A model generated the notes under the pieces. That model searched no databases and was not told where the DNA came from. It saw only the letters and a program-made list of their open reading frames with translations. Position numbers and translations under genes: made by a program. From positions 81,702-145,701 of the forward strand of contig CAJTDL010000011.1 of assembly GCA_910575035.1 (NCBI GenBank): a stretch of 64,000 nucleotides of DNA, written 5' to 3'. Source of the DNA: Lachnospiraceae bacterium. Its GTDB lineage: Bacteria > Bacillota > Clostridia > Lachnospirales > Lachnospiraceae. This document shows, piece after piece, positions 55,856 through 63,985 of the stretch. Every line of letters begins with the position of its first letter. The first letter of the stretch is position 1.

Positions 55856-56464
55856 ATAGCTAAAAAAGAATTAGCAGGCCGGGATAATTGGCAGGCAGAA
55901 AGTGGTTCAAAAGCATCAAATGCCGAAAAAAATTTGTACATAGCTTTTAAAAGATATTTTACAGGCACTGAATATATTTTACATGAAAAGCCTGCACATT
56001 TAAAAAATCTATATACACAGGTTCAGTTGCCAGATTATGTGATAAGCGAAATATACAATCCGCCTATTACTATTGAAACAACGAAATGGGGTGTATCCCC
56101 GGATTTTGCTATTGAAAATACACGAATAGGCAAAATTCTTTTTGGTGAAATTAAACGTCAAGACGGATGGGTGGAAGGTAAAGATCCCAGTGCAGGACGT
56201 GGAAATGCACATGAAAGATTATGTAAACTGTTTACTCCGGGGCTTCTCCATGCATATAGAACAATAGGTAATATACATAGTACAAAAATTTTACCATTTT
56301 GGGTTGTGTTTATAGGAGATATAACTCGTGACCCCAAAAGAAACAGAGAGGTTGCTTTTTGGTTTGACAAATATGACAAAAATTATTTTATGTGGCGACC
56401 TAATATGACAGACAATGATTTAACAGATCATTTTGATAAATACTTAAAACCATATCTTGAATAA
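55856..56464 (+). CDS. MunI-type type II restriction endonuclease, apparent AUA start
   Basis: A 202-residue nuclease predicted to cut CAATTG. The PD...ExK site is GVSPDFAIEN then FGEIKRQDGW, and GRGNAHERLCKLFTPGL follows, as I remember for MunI. Reading from the ATA at 55856 gives 202 residues, the length of MunI, and puts the catalytic residues at D83, E98 and K100, the MunI numbering I recall. AGGGAGG lies 6-7 bases before this ATA. No ATG, GTG or TTG is in frame between that site and the TTG at 55934, and starting there would remove 26 conserved N-terminal residues (KKELAGRDNWQAESGSKAS). Codon use is AT-rich. A weak start could hold down a toxic enzyme. Confidence 0.85.
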   Translation: MAKKELAGRDNWQAESGSKASNAEKNLYIAFKRYFTGTEYILHEKPAHLKNLYTQVQLPDYVISEIYNPPITIETTKWGVSPDFAIENTRIGKILFGEIKRQDGWVEGKDPSAGRGNAHERLCKLFTPGLLHAYRTIGNIHSTKILPFWVVFIGDITRDPKRNREVAFWFDKYDKNYFMWRPNMTDNDLTDHFDKYLKPYLE

Positions 56465-56529
56465 TATATACTAAGAAAGTCTATCTTTTTAGATATTTTT
56501 TTAACTCTTTCCATTACTCGGTTTAGAAA

Positions 56530-56667
56530 GCAAGCTTATATCTTGTGAAACTCCGTAGAATATTTTTCTGAAAGTGCTGCTTCCCAAACGCAGGCATAGA
56601 GATAGCTGCGTTTGGGAAGTAACTATCAGAAAAATAAGCAAGGAGGTTTGCCTAAATATAAGCTTGC
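56530..56667. repeat. 138-bp nested palindromic element
   Basis: The outer arms GCAAGCTTATAT (56530-56541) and ATATAAGCTTGC (56656-56667) are exact inverses. Inside are ATTTTTCTGA/TCAGAAAAAT and an exact 14-bp stem CTTCCCAAACGCAG/CTGCGTTTGGGAAG (56580-56593 and 56606-56619). The whole can fold as one long hairpin. It lies between the restriction gene and the amino-acid ABC operon. It could be a MITE-like element or a complex terminator for both. Confidence 0.8.
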
Positions 56668-56683
56668 AGCCGCAACTTTCTCC

Positions 56684-57469
56684 CTACCCCTGGGTAAACC
56701 TGGATAAAAACTGCCTGGTACGTTCTTCCTTAGGGTTTTCAAACACCTGCCTGGGATCTCCCTGCTCCAAAATATGCCCATCATCCATAAAGATCACCTG
56801 GCTGGCCACATCCCTGGCAAATGCCATCTCATGGGTCACGATCACCATGGTGGTATTCTGCTCCGCCAATTCCCGCATAACCTTCAGAACCTCCCCAGTC
56901 AGCTCTGGATCCAATGCAGAGGTAGGCTCATCAAAACACAAAATATCCGGCTGCAGCGCCAATGCCCGGGCAATAGCCACACGCTGGCACTGCCCTCCAG
57001 ACAGCTGATGGGGGTAATTTTCCATCCTGTCCGACAGCCCCATCTGCTGCAGCAGTTCTTTGGCCTGTTCCTCAATCTCCTTATGTGCCTGTTTCTTCCT
57101 TGCGTCATACCCTGGCTGCCCCTTGGCCAAAAGTTCCTTGGCCAGCATCACATTCCCAAGAGCCGTATACTGGGGAAAAAGATGGAAGGACTGGAACACC
57201 AGCCCAAAATGGAGCCGTTTCTTGCGTATTTCCGCTTCCTGCTGGGTTGCTGGATCCCCTGCATCAAACAGAGTTTCCCCCTTAACCCGGATTATCCCCT
57301 TATCCGGCCTTTCTAAAAAGTTCAGGCACCGCAAAAGTGTAGTCTTCCCGCTTCCGGAAGATCCAATAATAGACAGCACCTGCCCCTTTTCCAGGGAAAA
57401 GCTGATATCCTTTAGAACCTCTGTGCGGTCAAAATATTTCTGAATATGTTCTACCTCTAAAATCGGCAT
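56684..57469 (-). CDS. Polar amino-acid ABC transporter ATP-binding protein (GlnQ-like)
   Basis: A 261-residue ATPase. Walker A is IIGSSGSGKTTLLRCLN near residue 35, signature HQLSGGQCQRVAIARAL near 160, Walker B ILCFDEPTSALDPELTGEVL near 180 and H-loop VIVTHEM near 213. Sequence type GlnQ/HisP. AAAGGAGG precedes the ATG; 15 bp follow the permease stop. Last gene of a solute-binding protein, permease, ATPase operon. Confidence 0.93.
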   Translation of the reverse strand: MPILEVEHIQKYFDRTEVLKDISFSLEKGQVLSIIGSSGSGKTTLLRCLNFLERPDKGIIRVKGETLFDAGDPATQQEAEIRKKRLHFGLVFQSFHLFPQYTALGNVMLAKELLAKGQPGYDARKKQAHKEIEEQAKELLQQMGLSDRMENYPHQLSGGQCQRVAIARALALQPDILCFDEPTSALDPELTGEVLKVMRELAEQNTTMVIVTHEMAFARDVASQVIFMDDGHILEQGDPRQVFENPKEERTRQFLSRFTQG

Positions 57470-57483
57470 GCTATCCCCTCCTT

Positions 57484-58170
57484 TTATTTAAAATAATCCA
57501 GCTTCTTCTCCAACCGCCCCAAAAGGACTGTCAGGATCCCATTGAATATCAAATAGTAAACTGCTGTAAAAAACAAAGGCCAGATCGCGCCGGAAATGCC
57601 CTGGGAGCCCTTCATAAACGCCTGCCCTGCCCAGATCACTTCCTGCAATGCAATAATACGGGCAAGGGAAGTGTCCTTCACCAGCGTAATAATCTCATTG
57701 GACATCGGCGGTACAATGCGCTTGATCATCTGAAGCAGCGTGACATGGTAGAAAATCTGCGTCTTAGTCATCCCTAAGACCAGCCCTGCCTCCTTCTGCC
57801 CCACGGGAACGCCCTGGATGCCGCCGCGGTAAATTTCTGAAAAATAGCAGGCATAATTCAAAATAAAGGACACAGAAGCCGCCAGGAAACGCCCTGTCTC
57901 GCCTCCGCCCCAAATGGGATGGTGCAGCACCAAGCCTGGAAAATAATAAATAATCAGAAGCTGGATCATCAGCGGCGTGCCGCGGATTACCCAGACGATC
58001 AGTTTTGTGGCCACGCTCAAGGGCTTAAAACGCGACATGGATCCAAAAGCAATCACAAGCCCCAGAGGAAATGCCCCGATCAGTGTCACGAAAAAAAGCT
58101 TCAGTGTCTGCAAAAAGCCAATATTCAATGCTTTCAGAACCACTGGAAACTGCTCTATTATCTGTTCCAT
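57484..58170 (-). CDS. Polar amino-acid ABC transporter permease
   Basis: A 228-residue inner membrane protein of the HisM/GlnP type with about five transmembrane helices and the EAA loop (GVPVGQKEAGLVLGMTKTQIF). RGTPLMIQLLIIYY is typical. GGAGG lies 4 bases before the ATG at 58170, which decides this start over the longer upstream frame from 58269. One permease gene suggests a homodimer. A hairpin lies between it and the binding-protein gene upstream. Confidence 0.92.
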   Translation of the reverse strand: MEQIIEQFPVVLKALNIGFLQTLKLFFVTLIGAFPLGLVIAFGSMSRFKPLSVATKLIVWVIRGTPLMIQLLIIYYFPGLVLHHPIWGGGETGRFLAASVSFILNYACYFSEIYRGGIQGVPVGQKEAGLVLGMTKTQIFYHVTLLQMIKRIVPPMSNEIITLVKDTSLARIIALQEVIWAGQAFMKGSQGISGAIWPLFFTAVYYLIFNGILTVLLGRLEKKLDYFK

Positions 58171-58309
58171 AAAACCTCCAATCCCTATCCTCTCAATATC
58201 TTCCCGTATCATACACCAAAATCCCCGTATCCATTCCGATATTCTCTGGGCATGTATTACGGGGTGCATCAGAGGGTATATAACGAAACCATTTTACCAT
58301 GTTTTAAAG

Positions 58310-58344
58310 GATTACTCCGGCGGTAAACTATCGCCGGAGTAATC
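58310..58344 (-). terminator. Intra-operon hairpin between binding protein and permease
   Basis: GATTACTCCGGCG pairs exactly with CGCCGGAGTAATC around a 9-base loop, with a weak CCTTTAAAA tail. It likely lowers read-through so the binding protein is made in excess, or protects its mRNA 3' end. Confidence 0.7.
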
Positions 58345-58425
58345 TCTTATTCTAACCTTATAATCCCTTTTCCTTGACCCAATATATTTCATAAGTGCAG
58401 CCTACACGGCACACCTTTATCCTAG

Positions 58426-59340
58426 TTACTGTTCGATTAATGCTGCCTGTACTTTGTAAGTCTCTGCAGCCTGCTGCATGCTGCCATCTGCATAGCTGGC
58501 TGCAAAAAAGTCATTCAGCGCCTGGGTCAGGTCAGACCCTTTGCGGAATCCAACGCCATATTCTTCACTGTTTAAGCCAACGGTATAGGTTAAGTTATCA
58601 TAGCTTGTGCCTTCCCCTACCATAGCCGCAGCCATCAGGGAATCAATCACAGCCGCATCTGATGTCCCGGCAGCCACTTCCATCAGGGCATCTGCCTGGG
58701 CTTTTACAGAGGTATAGTTCAGGCTTAATGCGCTTACCTGTTCCTCTCCTGCGCTTCCTGCCTCCACTGCAAATGTCAGGTCAGACAGGCTGTCTGTATC
58801 CTGATACTGGTCAGCCTTATCCGATGGCACAATAACAATCTGGGCATTGTTGCAGTATGGGTTTGAGCATGACATGGAACTCTTCACTTCATCTGTAAGG
58901 GTCATCCCATTCCATACACAGTCAATGGTCTTCCCATCCAGCTCCAGTATCTTATTGTCCCAGTCAATCTCCACAAACTCAGCCTGTACGCCGATGCTTT
59001 CTGCAAAAGCCTTGGCCATATCAGCATCAAAGCCAATCCATTCGCCGCTCTCATCCTTATAATCCATTGGCTCAAAATCTGTGATCCCAATTACCAAAGT
59101 CCCTTTTCCCTTCACATACTCCAAATCGCTGTCTGCAGAAGCATCTGTGGAGGTATCCGCTGCAGACGCTTCAGAGGATGTATCGTTAGCAGAAGCAGCA
59201 TCTGCTTGTTCAGAGGAAGCGTCATTGGCAGAAGCGTCATCAGACGCAGCATCTGCTGAAGCCTGCTGGCCGCCGCTCCCGCATGCTGCCAGCGCAAATG
59301 CCATTACCATTGCCAGCATAAGTGCAAGAATCTTTTTCAT
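58426..59340 (-). CDS. Amino-acid ABC transporter solute-binding lipoprotein
   Basis: A 304-residue lipoprotein. The signal MKKILALMLAMVMAFALAAC ends with a lipobox Cys at residue 20. A roughly 45-residue linker rich in A, S, D, T and E follows, then a type 3 solute-binding domain (GTLVIGITDFEPMDY, WIGFDADMAKAFAESIGV, DCVWNGMTLTDE, VGFRKGSDLTQALNDFF). AAGGAG is 8 bases before the ATG at 59340. It is the first gene of the operon and captures a polar amino acid that I cannot specify. Confidence 0.93.
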   Translation of the reverse strand: MKKILALMLAMVMAFALAACGSGGQQASADAASDDASANDASSEQADAASANDTSSEASAADTSTDASADSDLEYVKGKGTLVIGITDFEPMDYKDESGEWIGFDADMAKAFAESIGVQAEFVEIDWDNKILELDGKTIDCVWNGMTLTDEVKSSMSCSNPYCNNAQIVIVPSDKADQYQDTDSLSDLTFAVEAGSAGEEQVSALSLNYTSVKAQADALMEVAAGTSDAAVIDSLMAAAMVGEGTSYDNLTYTVGLNSEEYGVGFRKGSDLTQALNDFFAASYADGSMQQAAETYKVQAALIEQ

Positions 59341-59449
59341 TTTGTTTTCTCCTTTTTTCGACTTTTTAATTGCCACGCCATTATACTAACAAGTTAGCAC
59401 GCTAAAGTCAAGGATTTCTTACTATAATTTTGCTTCATTATAGGCTTCT

Positions 59450-59496
59450 GGTTACTATTCACGGCCTGGGAACTGCCCATAGCAACAATTCCCTCA
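59450..59496 (+). repeat. Copy A of a GTTACTATTCACGGC repeat (solo half)
   Basis: GGTTACTATTCACGGC followed by CCCATAGCAACAATTCCC resembles the left half of the palindromic element at 62047-62188 (ACTATTCACGGC...CCTCATAACAACAATTC) in the same orientation. It lies just outside the HtrA-fusion gene. Confidence 0.7.
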
Positions 59497-59530
59497 ATTT
59501 CATCATACATTTCCAACACCTGCACATTTT

Positions 59531-61336
59531 TTATAAGAACCCTTGGACAAATGTCCGTATGTACTCATAGCCTACAGCCAAATTAATATTCTGCCCGCTG
59601 TCTATGCCAGCGGTGCTGATACCGATTACCTCGCCGTACATATTCAGCACCGCGCCCCCAGAACTGCCATGTGAAATAGGAGCCGTAAACTGAATCATAT
59701 CCACATCATCAATCACACGGAAACCAGAAATAATGCCGTCCGACACAGAATTGAACAGCCCCAGGGGGCTGCCGATGGCCACCACCTTCTGCCCGCGCAC
59801 AAGCTTCTCCCGCCCCTGATAGATGGGGATCGGGGTTAATTCCCTTTGGATCCGTATAATTGCAAGATCCAGCACAGAATTGTACTTGATCATTTCATCT
59901 GTCTGATAAACCTGCTCATCTTCTTCAATCCTAACAGAATAAGACCTTCCGCCAAAAGCCACATGGCTATTGGTCAAAATATAGCCATCCCTGCCAATCA
60001 TAATGCCAGAGCCGCTGCCAACAGGCTTGCCCTTGGCATCATGTATCATAATCATCACCACAGAAGATGCTAATAAAGCCAATTCTTCATAAGGAAGCTC
60101 CTGCCTCCCTGCGTTCCCATTGAAAATCTGCCCCTGTTGGCTCCCTTGCTGCCTGAAAGCCCCTGGCACCTGCCGGCCGCTTTGATCTGGATAGCGCCCT
60201 GAAGGCTGCTGCCCCGACTGCTGCGGCTTTGGGCGCAGCATTTCCCGTGTGCGCCTGTCACGTTCCGGAATCCTGACATCCACGATTGCAGGCGCTTTCT
60301 CTGCCTTTTGCCTTTTTTCCACATTCCCTCTCGCACCGCCAGAACCCCTTCTTAGCTGGATGCGCTGATTTTGCACAGGCATTCTCCCTTGGCTTCCCTG
60401 GCTTTGTACAGGAAATCCGCCTTGGCTTTGCTGAAATTGGGCGGGCATCCCGCCTTCGCTGCCATGAAATTGGGCAGGCGTCCCGCCTTCGCTGCCATAG
60501 TATTGGGCGGGCGCTCTGCCTTCGCTGCCATGATATTGTGTGGGGACCCCACTTTGGCTGCCATGACATTGGGTGGATGCCCCACTTTGGCTGCCATGAT
60601 ATTGGGCGGGCACTTCCCTTGCCTGGCTGCGCTGATACTGGGCAGGCGCATACTCCGGGACTGCCATATGGCCTGCAATTTCTGCCCCAATCCTTTTTGA
60701 CAGTCCCATCCGCTCCAACTCTGCATCAATATCCTGCTCCCACTGCAGCAAAAGGACGTCAAACCCCAGCAATGTCAGCAAATAGCAAAACAGATATTCC
60801 TGCCTTTTGCAGATATTCCCAAAAACCGCCTTCCTGGTATGCTCTGGCTTCCACGCCTGCAAAGCCCCGGAAACTGTCTGATCCATCCAAAATAGGAGTT
60901 TTACCACAAAGTTTTTCTCTATGGATGGGCTCAGTCCCGCCTTCCCCTGCCCCAGAAGCCCTAATACCTCACTGCAGGCGCTCCCAAGAATAGCCGCCAG
61001 AGGGGAGCCTGGGGCAACGGATTTAATTTCCATACGCTGCCTCCTGGCGTTGAGCCAATTTTCATAACATCCGGAATAATAATCCACATCCTCCCTTAAT
61101 GACATCCTGGGAAGCTGATTCCCCCTGTAATAAAACCCGGCTCCCGCCCGCATTTCCTCTGTCAGCATCAGATCCATCATTTCAATTTCCCGCAAACGCC
61201 CTGTATCCATCCCCTTCAGCCTGAGGAAATAGACGTCCCTGCATCCGCTGCCCCCATTTCCTTTTCTATTCCCAAATTCTGCGATGGAAGATACCTCCCT
61301 CGGATTCACCCTTGTCCTAAAACTCTGATTTTGCAT
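59531..61336 (-). CDS. YceG-like region fused to an HtrA-like trypsin-type protease
   Basis: About 601 residues in three parts. Residues 1-230 are a helical domain containing YLLTLLGFDVLLLQWEQD, which resembles the GxDV segments of the YceG-like protein at 47333-49606. Residues about 230-400 are low-complexity, with at least seven imperfect 12-residue repeats of the form PAQYHGSEGG, then Q/G/R-rich sequence. Residues about 415-601 are an S1C protease with the triad in ILTNSHVAFGG (His), LDLAIIRI (Asp) and HGSSGGAVLN (Ser). There is no signal peptide or PDZ domain, so it is probably cytoplasmic. AAGGTG lies 8-9 bases before the ATG at 61336; ATG 61363 and 61414 are alternatives. Confidence 0.75.
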   Translation of the reverse strand: MQNQSFRTRVNPREVSSIAEFGNRKGNGGSGCRDVYFLRLKGMDTGRLREIEMMDLMLTEEMRAGAGFYYRGNQLPRMSLREDVDYYSGCYENWLNARRQRMEIKSVAPGSPLAAILGSACSEVLGLLGQGKAGLSPSIEKNFVVKLLFWMDQTVSGALQAWKPEHTRKAVFGNICKRQEYLFCYLLTLLGFDVLLLQWEQDIDAELERMGLSKRIGAEIAGHMAVPEYAPAQYQRSQAREVPAQYHGSQSGASTQCHGSQSGVPTQYHGSEGRAPAQYYGSEGGTPAQFHGSEGGMPAQFQQSQGGFPVQSQGSQGRMPVQNQRIQLRRGSGGARGNVEKRQKAEKAPAIVDVRIPERDRRTREMLRPKPQQSGQQPSGRYPDQSGRQVPGAFRQQGSQQGQIFNGNAGRQELPYEELALLASSVVMIMIHDAKGKPVGSGSGIMIGRDGYILTNSHVAFGGRSYSVRIEEDEQVYQTDEMIKYNSVLDLAIIRIQRELTPIPIYQGREKLVRGQKVVAIGSPLGLFNSVSDGIISGFRVIDDVDMIQFTAPISHGSSGGAVLNMYGEVIGISTAGIDSGQNINLAVGYEYIRTFVQGFL

Positions 61337-61463
61337 ATAAAAACACCTTATCCCTTTGTCCATTATTTCTAATCTAAAACATAAAACACACCTGTCTACA
61401 CCCGCAGAGCCCATAATATGACTGCCTGCAAAAATTAAAATACCTATTCTAAATAATCGGACT

Positions 61464-62015
61464 TCATAAAAGGAAATCCATGATATTAATGCTTAAATCC
61501 CCATAAATGCATACAGGGATCCTATCCTCAAAAACGTATTGGCCTGTTCTTTTTTCATGCTCAAAATCATAAACGGTAACTGTCTGCTTTGAGGGATTCA
61601 CAATCCAATATTCCCGGACGCCTGCTGTACGGTATTTAAAAAGCTTTATGCCATAATCCATCTGTTGGGTTGATGGGGAAACAATCTCAATGATCCAGTC
61701 AGGAGCGCCCACGCATCCCTTTTCATTGATTTTACTCCTGTCGCATATAACAGAAATATCAGGCTCAACATAATTCCTGCCATCCTCATTCAAAAAAACT
61801 GCAAATGGTGCGGCAAATACCTTACATTTTCCCGCTTTGCCCTCCAGATAACTGCGTATTTTATAGTAGAAACCGCCTGATATTTCCTGATGCCTTGTAC
61901 TTGGGGGAGCCATCCCATATATCCGGCCATCCACCAGTTCAGCCCTATTACCATCTGGCAAAGCATAAATATCTTCTATTGTATAAATCCTTTCCTGCGG
62001 CAATACCATGGACAT
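61464..62015 (-). CDS. Uma2-family (DUF820) PD-(D/E)XK nuclease-like protein
   Basis: A 183-residue protein with the Uma2 pattern: YTIEDIYALPDGNRAELVDGRIYGMAPP, then YVEPDISVICDRSK (the PD of the nuclease core), WIIEIVSPSTQQMDYGIKLFKYRTAGVREYWIVNP (E and later K positions). Such genes are numerous in cyanobacteria and scattered in Firmicutes, with unclear function. It lies upstream of the HtrA fusion on the same strand and beside a palindromic repeat, which suggests mobility. Confidence 0.88.
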   Translation of the reverse strand: MSMVLPQERIYTIEDIYALPDGNRAELVDGRIYGMAPPSTRHQEISGGFYYKIRSYLEGKAGKCKVFAAPFAVFLNEDGRNYVEPDISVICDRSKINEKGCVGAPDWIIEIVSPSTQQMDYGIKLFKYRTAGVREYWIVNPSKQTVTVYDFEHEKRTGQYVFEDRIPVCIYGDLSINIMDFLL

Positions 62016-62046
62016 TCCCCTTTCTGAAAGCTTCTTGTTTTTGTTT

Positions 62047-62188
62047 GGTACTATTCACGGCGGAGCCCCTCATAACAACAATTCGGGGCGATATTTAAAG
62101 TTTTGCTGCGCAAGAATCGCCCCTCACTCCTGAATCATGTTCTCACGGAATGCGCAGTTCAGCGGATTCCTGGGCCATGAATAGTAAC
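62047..62188. repeat. 142-bp palindromic repeat element (copies B and C)
   Basis: The left end GGTACTATTCACGGCG and the right end (62170-62188, inverse of GTTACTATTCATGGCCC) are inverted copies, like a small MITE. The left half also matches the solo copy at 59450-59496. The rest of the 62016-62347 gap is the leader of the spermidine-synthase-like gene, with no clear small gene. Confidence 0.7.
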
Positions 62189-62347
62189 TTTTGTTCTATC
62201 TTAGCATAGATCGCATGATCCCACAAGATTCTATTTCCCTATTCCTTTTCCCGCCTATCTATGTTAAGATGTAAATTATTGGCACCTGCCAAACACAAAA
62301 TAGGCGCCATTCCGGAATTTAGACTATGATAAAGCGAGGTACACTGC

Positions 62348-63907
62348 ATGAAAGAAAAGAGCATCTTGAATAACAAATACTTTCTATACCTGACAGAATT
62401 TTTCTCTGGCATGTCCGTTATGGCCGTAGAACTGGGCGCAAGCCGCCTGATGGCTCCCTATTTCAGCTCTTCCCAGATTGTATGGACTGTCATTATCGGC
62501 GTGATCATGATCGCCATGGCACTTGGAAATGTATGGGGCGGACGCCTGGCAGACAAGAACCCATCCCCAGACAGGCTCTACGGACGCCTTCTGCTTGCCG
62601 CCGTATGGATTGCCCTGATCCCCTTTGCAGGCAGATACCTGATCGGAGGCATTTCCCTGCTTCTGGCCGTATTTATTACCAAGAATTTCCTGGTATGGGC
62701 AGCCCTTTTTGCCTGTCTTGCCGTATTTGCATTTCCCTGCGTCCTGCTGGGAACCGTAACCCCTTCCCTGGTAAAATACACGGTAAGCAGCCTGGATGAC
62801 AACGGAAAGACCGTAGGGGAACTGGGTGCACTGAACACCATTGGAAGTATTATCGGCACCTTCCTTCCCACCTTCGTTACCATCCCAGCCGTAGGAACCG
62901 CCGTTACCTTCCTGATCTTCTCCGGCGTATTGGCAGCCATCAGCATCCTCTATTTCCTCTCCCAACGGAAACGGATGGTAAAATCCGCCCTGGCCATTGT
63001 GCTGATCCTAGGGCTTGGCCTTGCCTCAAACAGCTATAGCTTTGCCTTCTGGGAAGATGGCATTACCCTGGAGGACGAGTCCATCTACAACTACCTGCAG
63101 GTAAAGGAAACAGATACCTCTGTCATCCTGTCCACCAACGTGCTTTTCGGCGTACAGTCTATCCTGATGAAAAATGCAAAGCTCACTGGCATGTATTATG
63201 ACTATGCCCTTGCCGCCCCATTGATGGCAGGCATTACGGACAAAAACCCTGGCAATATCCTGATCCTGGGGCTTGGCACAGGCACTTTTGCAAAATACTG
63301 CAGCGAATACTTTCCAGGATGCTCCATAGAAGGCGTTGAGATTGATGAAAAAATTGCCGGCCTGGCAACGGAATATTTTGAGCTTCCGGATTCTGTGGAT
63401 GTGTCCGTCTATGACGGGCGTTCTTATCTGTCTGCCTCTGATAAAAAATATGATGTGATCATGGTAGACGCCTACCAGGATATTACGATCCCTTTTCAAA
63501 TGTCTTCCGTGGAATTTTTCACAGAAGTCCGCAGCCATCTGTCAGACAAAGGGGTTATGGTGGTAAACATGAATATGAAATCCAAAAGTGAAGATTCTAT
63601 CAACGACTATCTCTGTGATACGATCAACTCTGTTTTCCCTTATGTCTATACTGCTCCGGTGGAAAATGGGACGAACTGTGAAACTTTTGCTTTTATGGAT
63701 GCAAATATACTGGACACTTTTGAGAAAAACTGCACAAGTTTGGAAGACCCTGCCCTTTGGGAAATGATGGGGACTGTTTCTAACCGCCTCACTCTATATA
63801 AACCTGGCAGCCGAATCCTGACGGACGATAAAGCGCCAGTAGAGCTTTTGGGGATGAGGGTTTTAGATGAGATTATTGCAGATGAACTGGATGGTAGTGT
63901 AAAATAG
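62348..63907 (+). CDS. Membrane-fused spermidine-synthase-like protein
   Basis: A 519-residue protein. Residues 1-215 have about six to seven transmembrane helices (SGMSVMAVELGASRLMAPYFSSSQIVW is the typical start of fused MFS/spermidine synthases). Residues about 240-519 form a SpeE-like Rossmann domain: ILILGLGTGTFAKYC (SAM/decarboxylated-SAM loop), GVEIDEKIAGLA, VYDGRSYL and VIMVDAYQD. Whether it makes polyamines or methylates something cannot be settled here. No speD or other polyamine gene is adjacent. The ATG at 62348 is preceded by a weak AGCGAGGT site. Confidence 0.88.
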   Translation: MKEKSILNNKYFLYLTEFFSGMSVMAVELGASRLMAPYFSSSQIVWTVIIGVIMIAMALGNVWGGRLADKNPSPDRLYGRLLLAAVWIALIPFAGRYLIGGISLLLAVFITKNFLVWAALFACLAVFAFPCVLLGTVTPSLVKYTVSSLDDNGKTVGELGALNTIGSIIGTFLPTFVTIPAVGTAVTFLIFSGVLAAISILYFLSQRKRMVKSALAIVLILGLGLASNSYSFAFWEDGITLEDESIYNYLQVKETDTSVILSTNVLFGVQSILMKNAKLTGMYYDYALAAPLMAGITDKNPGNILILGLGTGTFAKYCSEYFPGCSIEGVEIDEKIAGLATEYFELPDSVDVSVYDGRSYLSASDKKYDVIMVDAYQDITIPFQMSSVEFFTEVRSHLSDKGVMVVNMNMKSKSEDSINDYLCDTINSVFPYVYTAPVENGTNCETFAFMDANILDTFEKNCTSLEDPALWEMMGTVSNRLTLYKPGSRILTDDKAPVELLGMRVLDEIIADELDGSVK

Positions 63908-63940
63908 TTTGTGTCTTTGGTTAAAAATGGCTCCTTTTTG

Positions 63941-63968
63941 GTAAGAATTAAGATATGACAATTCTTAC
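63941..63968. promoter_or_regulatory. Palindrome upstream of the last gene
   Basis: GTAAGAATT, 10-base spacer, AATTCTTAC: an exact 9-bp inverted repeat just before the ribosome binding site of the gene starting at 63986. A candidate operator. Confidence 0.5.
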
Positions 63969-63985
63969 TGAAAAGGAGTATTTTT

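Noticed and set aside
59112..59389. Small overlapping frames in the lipoprotein linker
   Set aside because: Products of the low-complexity Ala/Ser/Asp linker coding sequence.
62384..62965. 193-codon minus-strand frame
   Set aside because: Shadow of the spermidine-synthase-like gene, without ribosome binding site.
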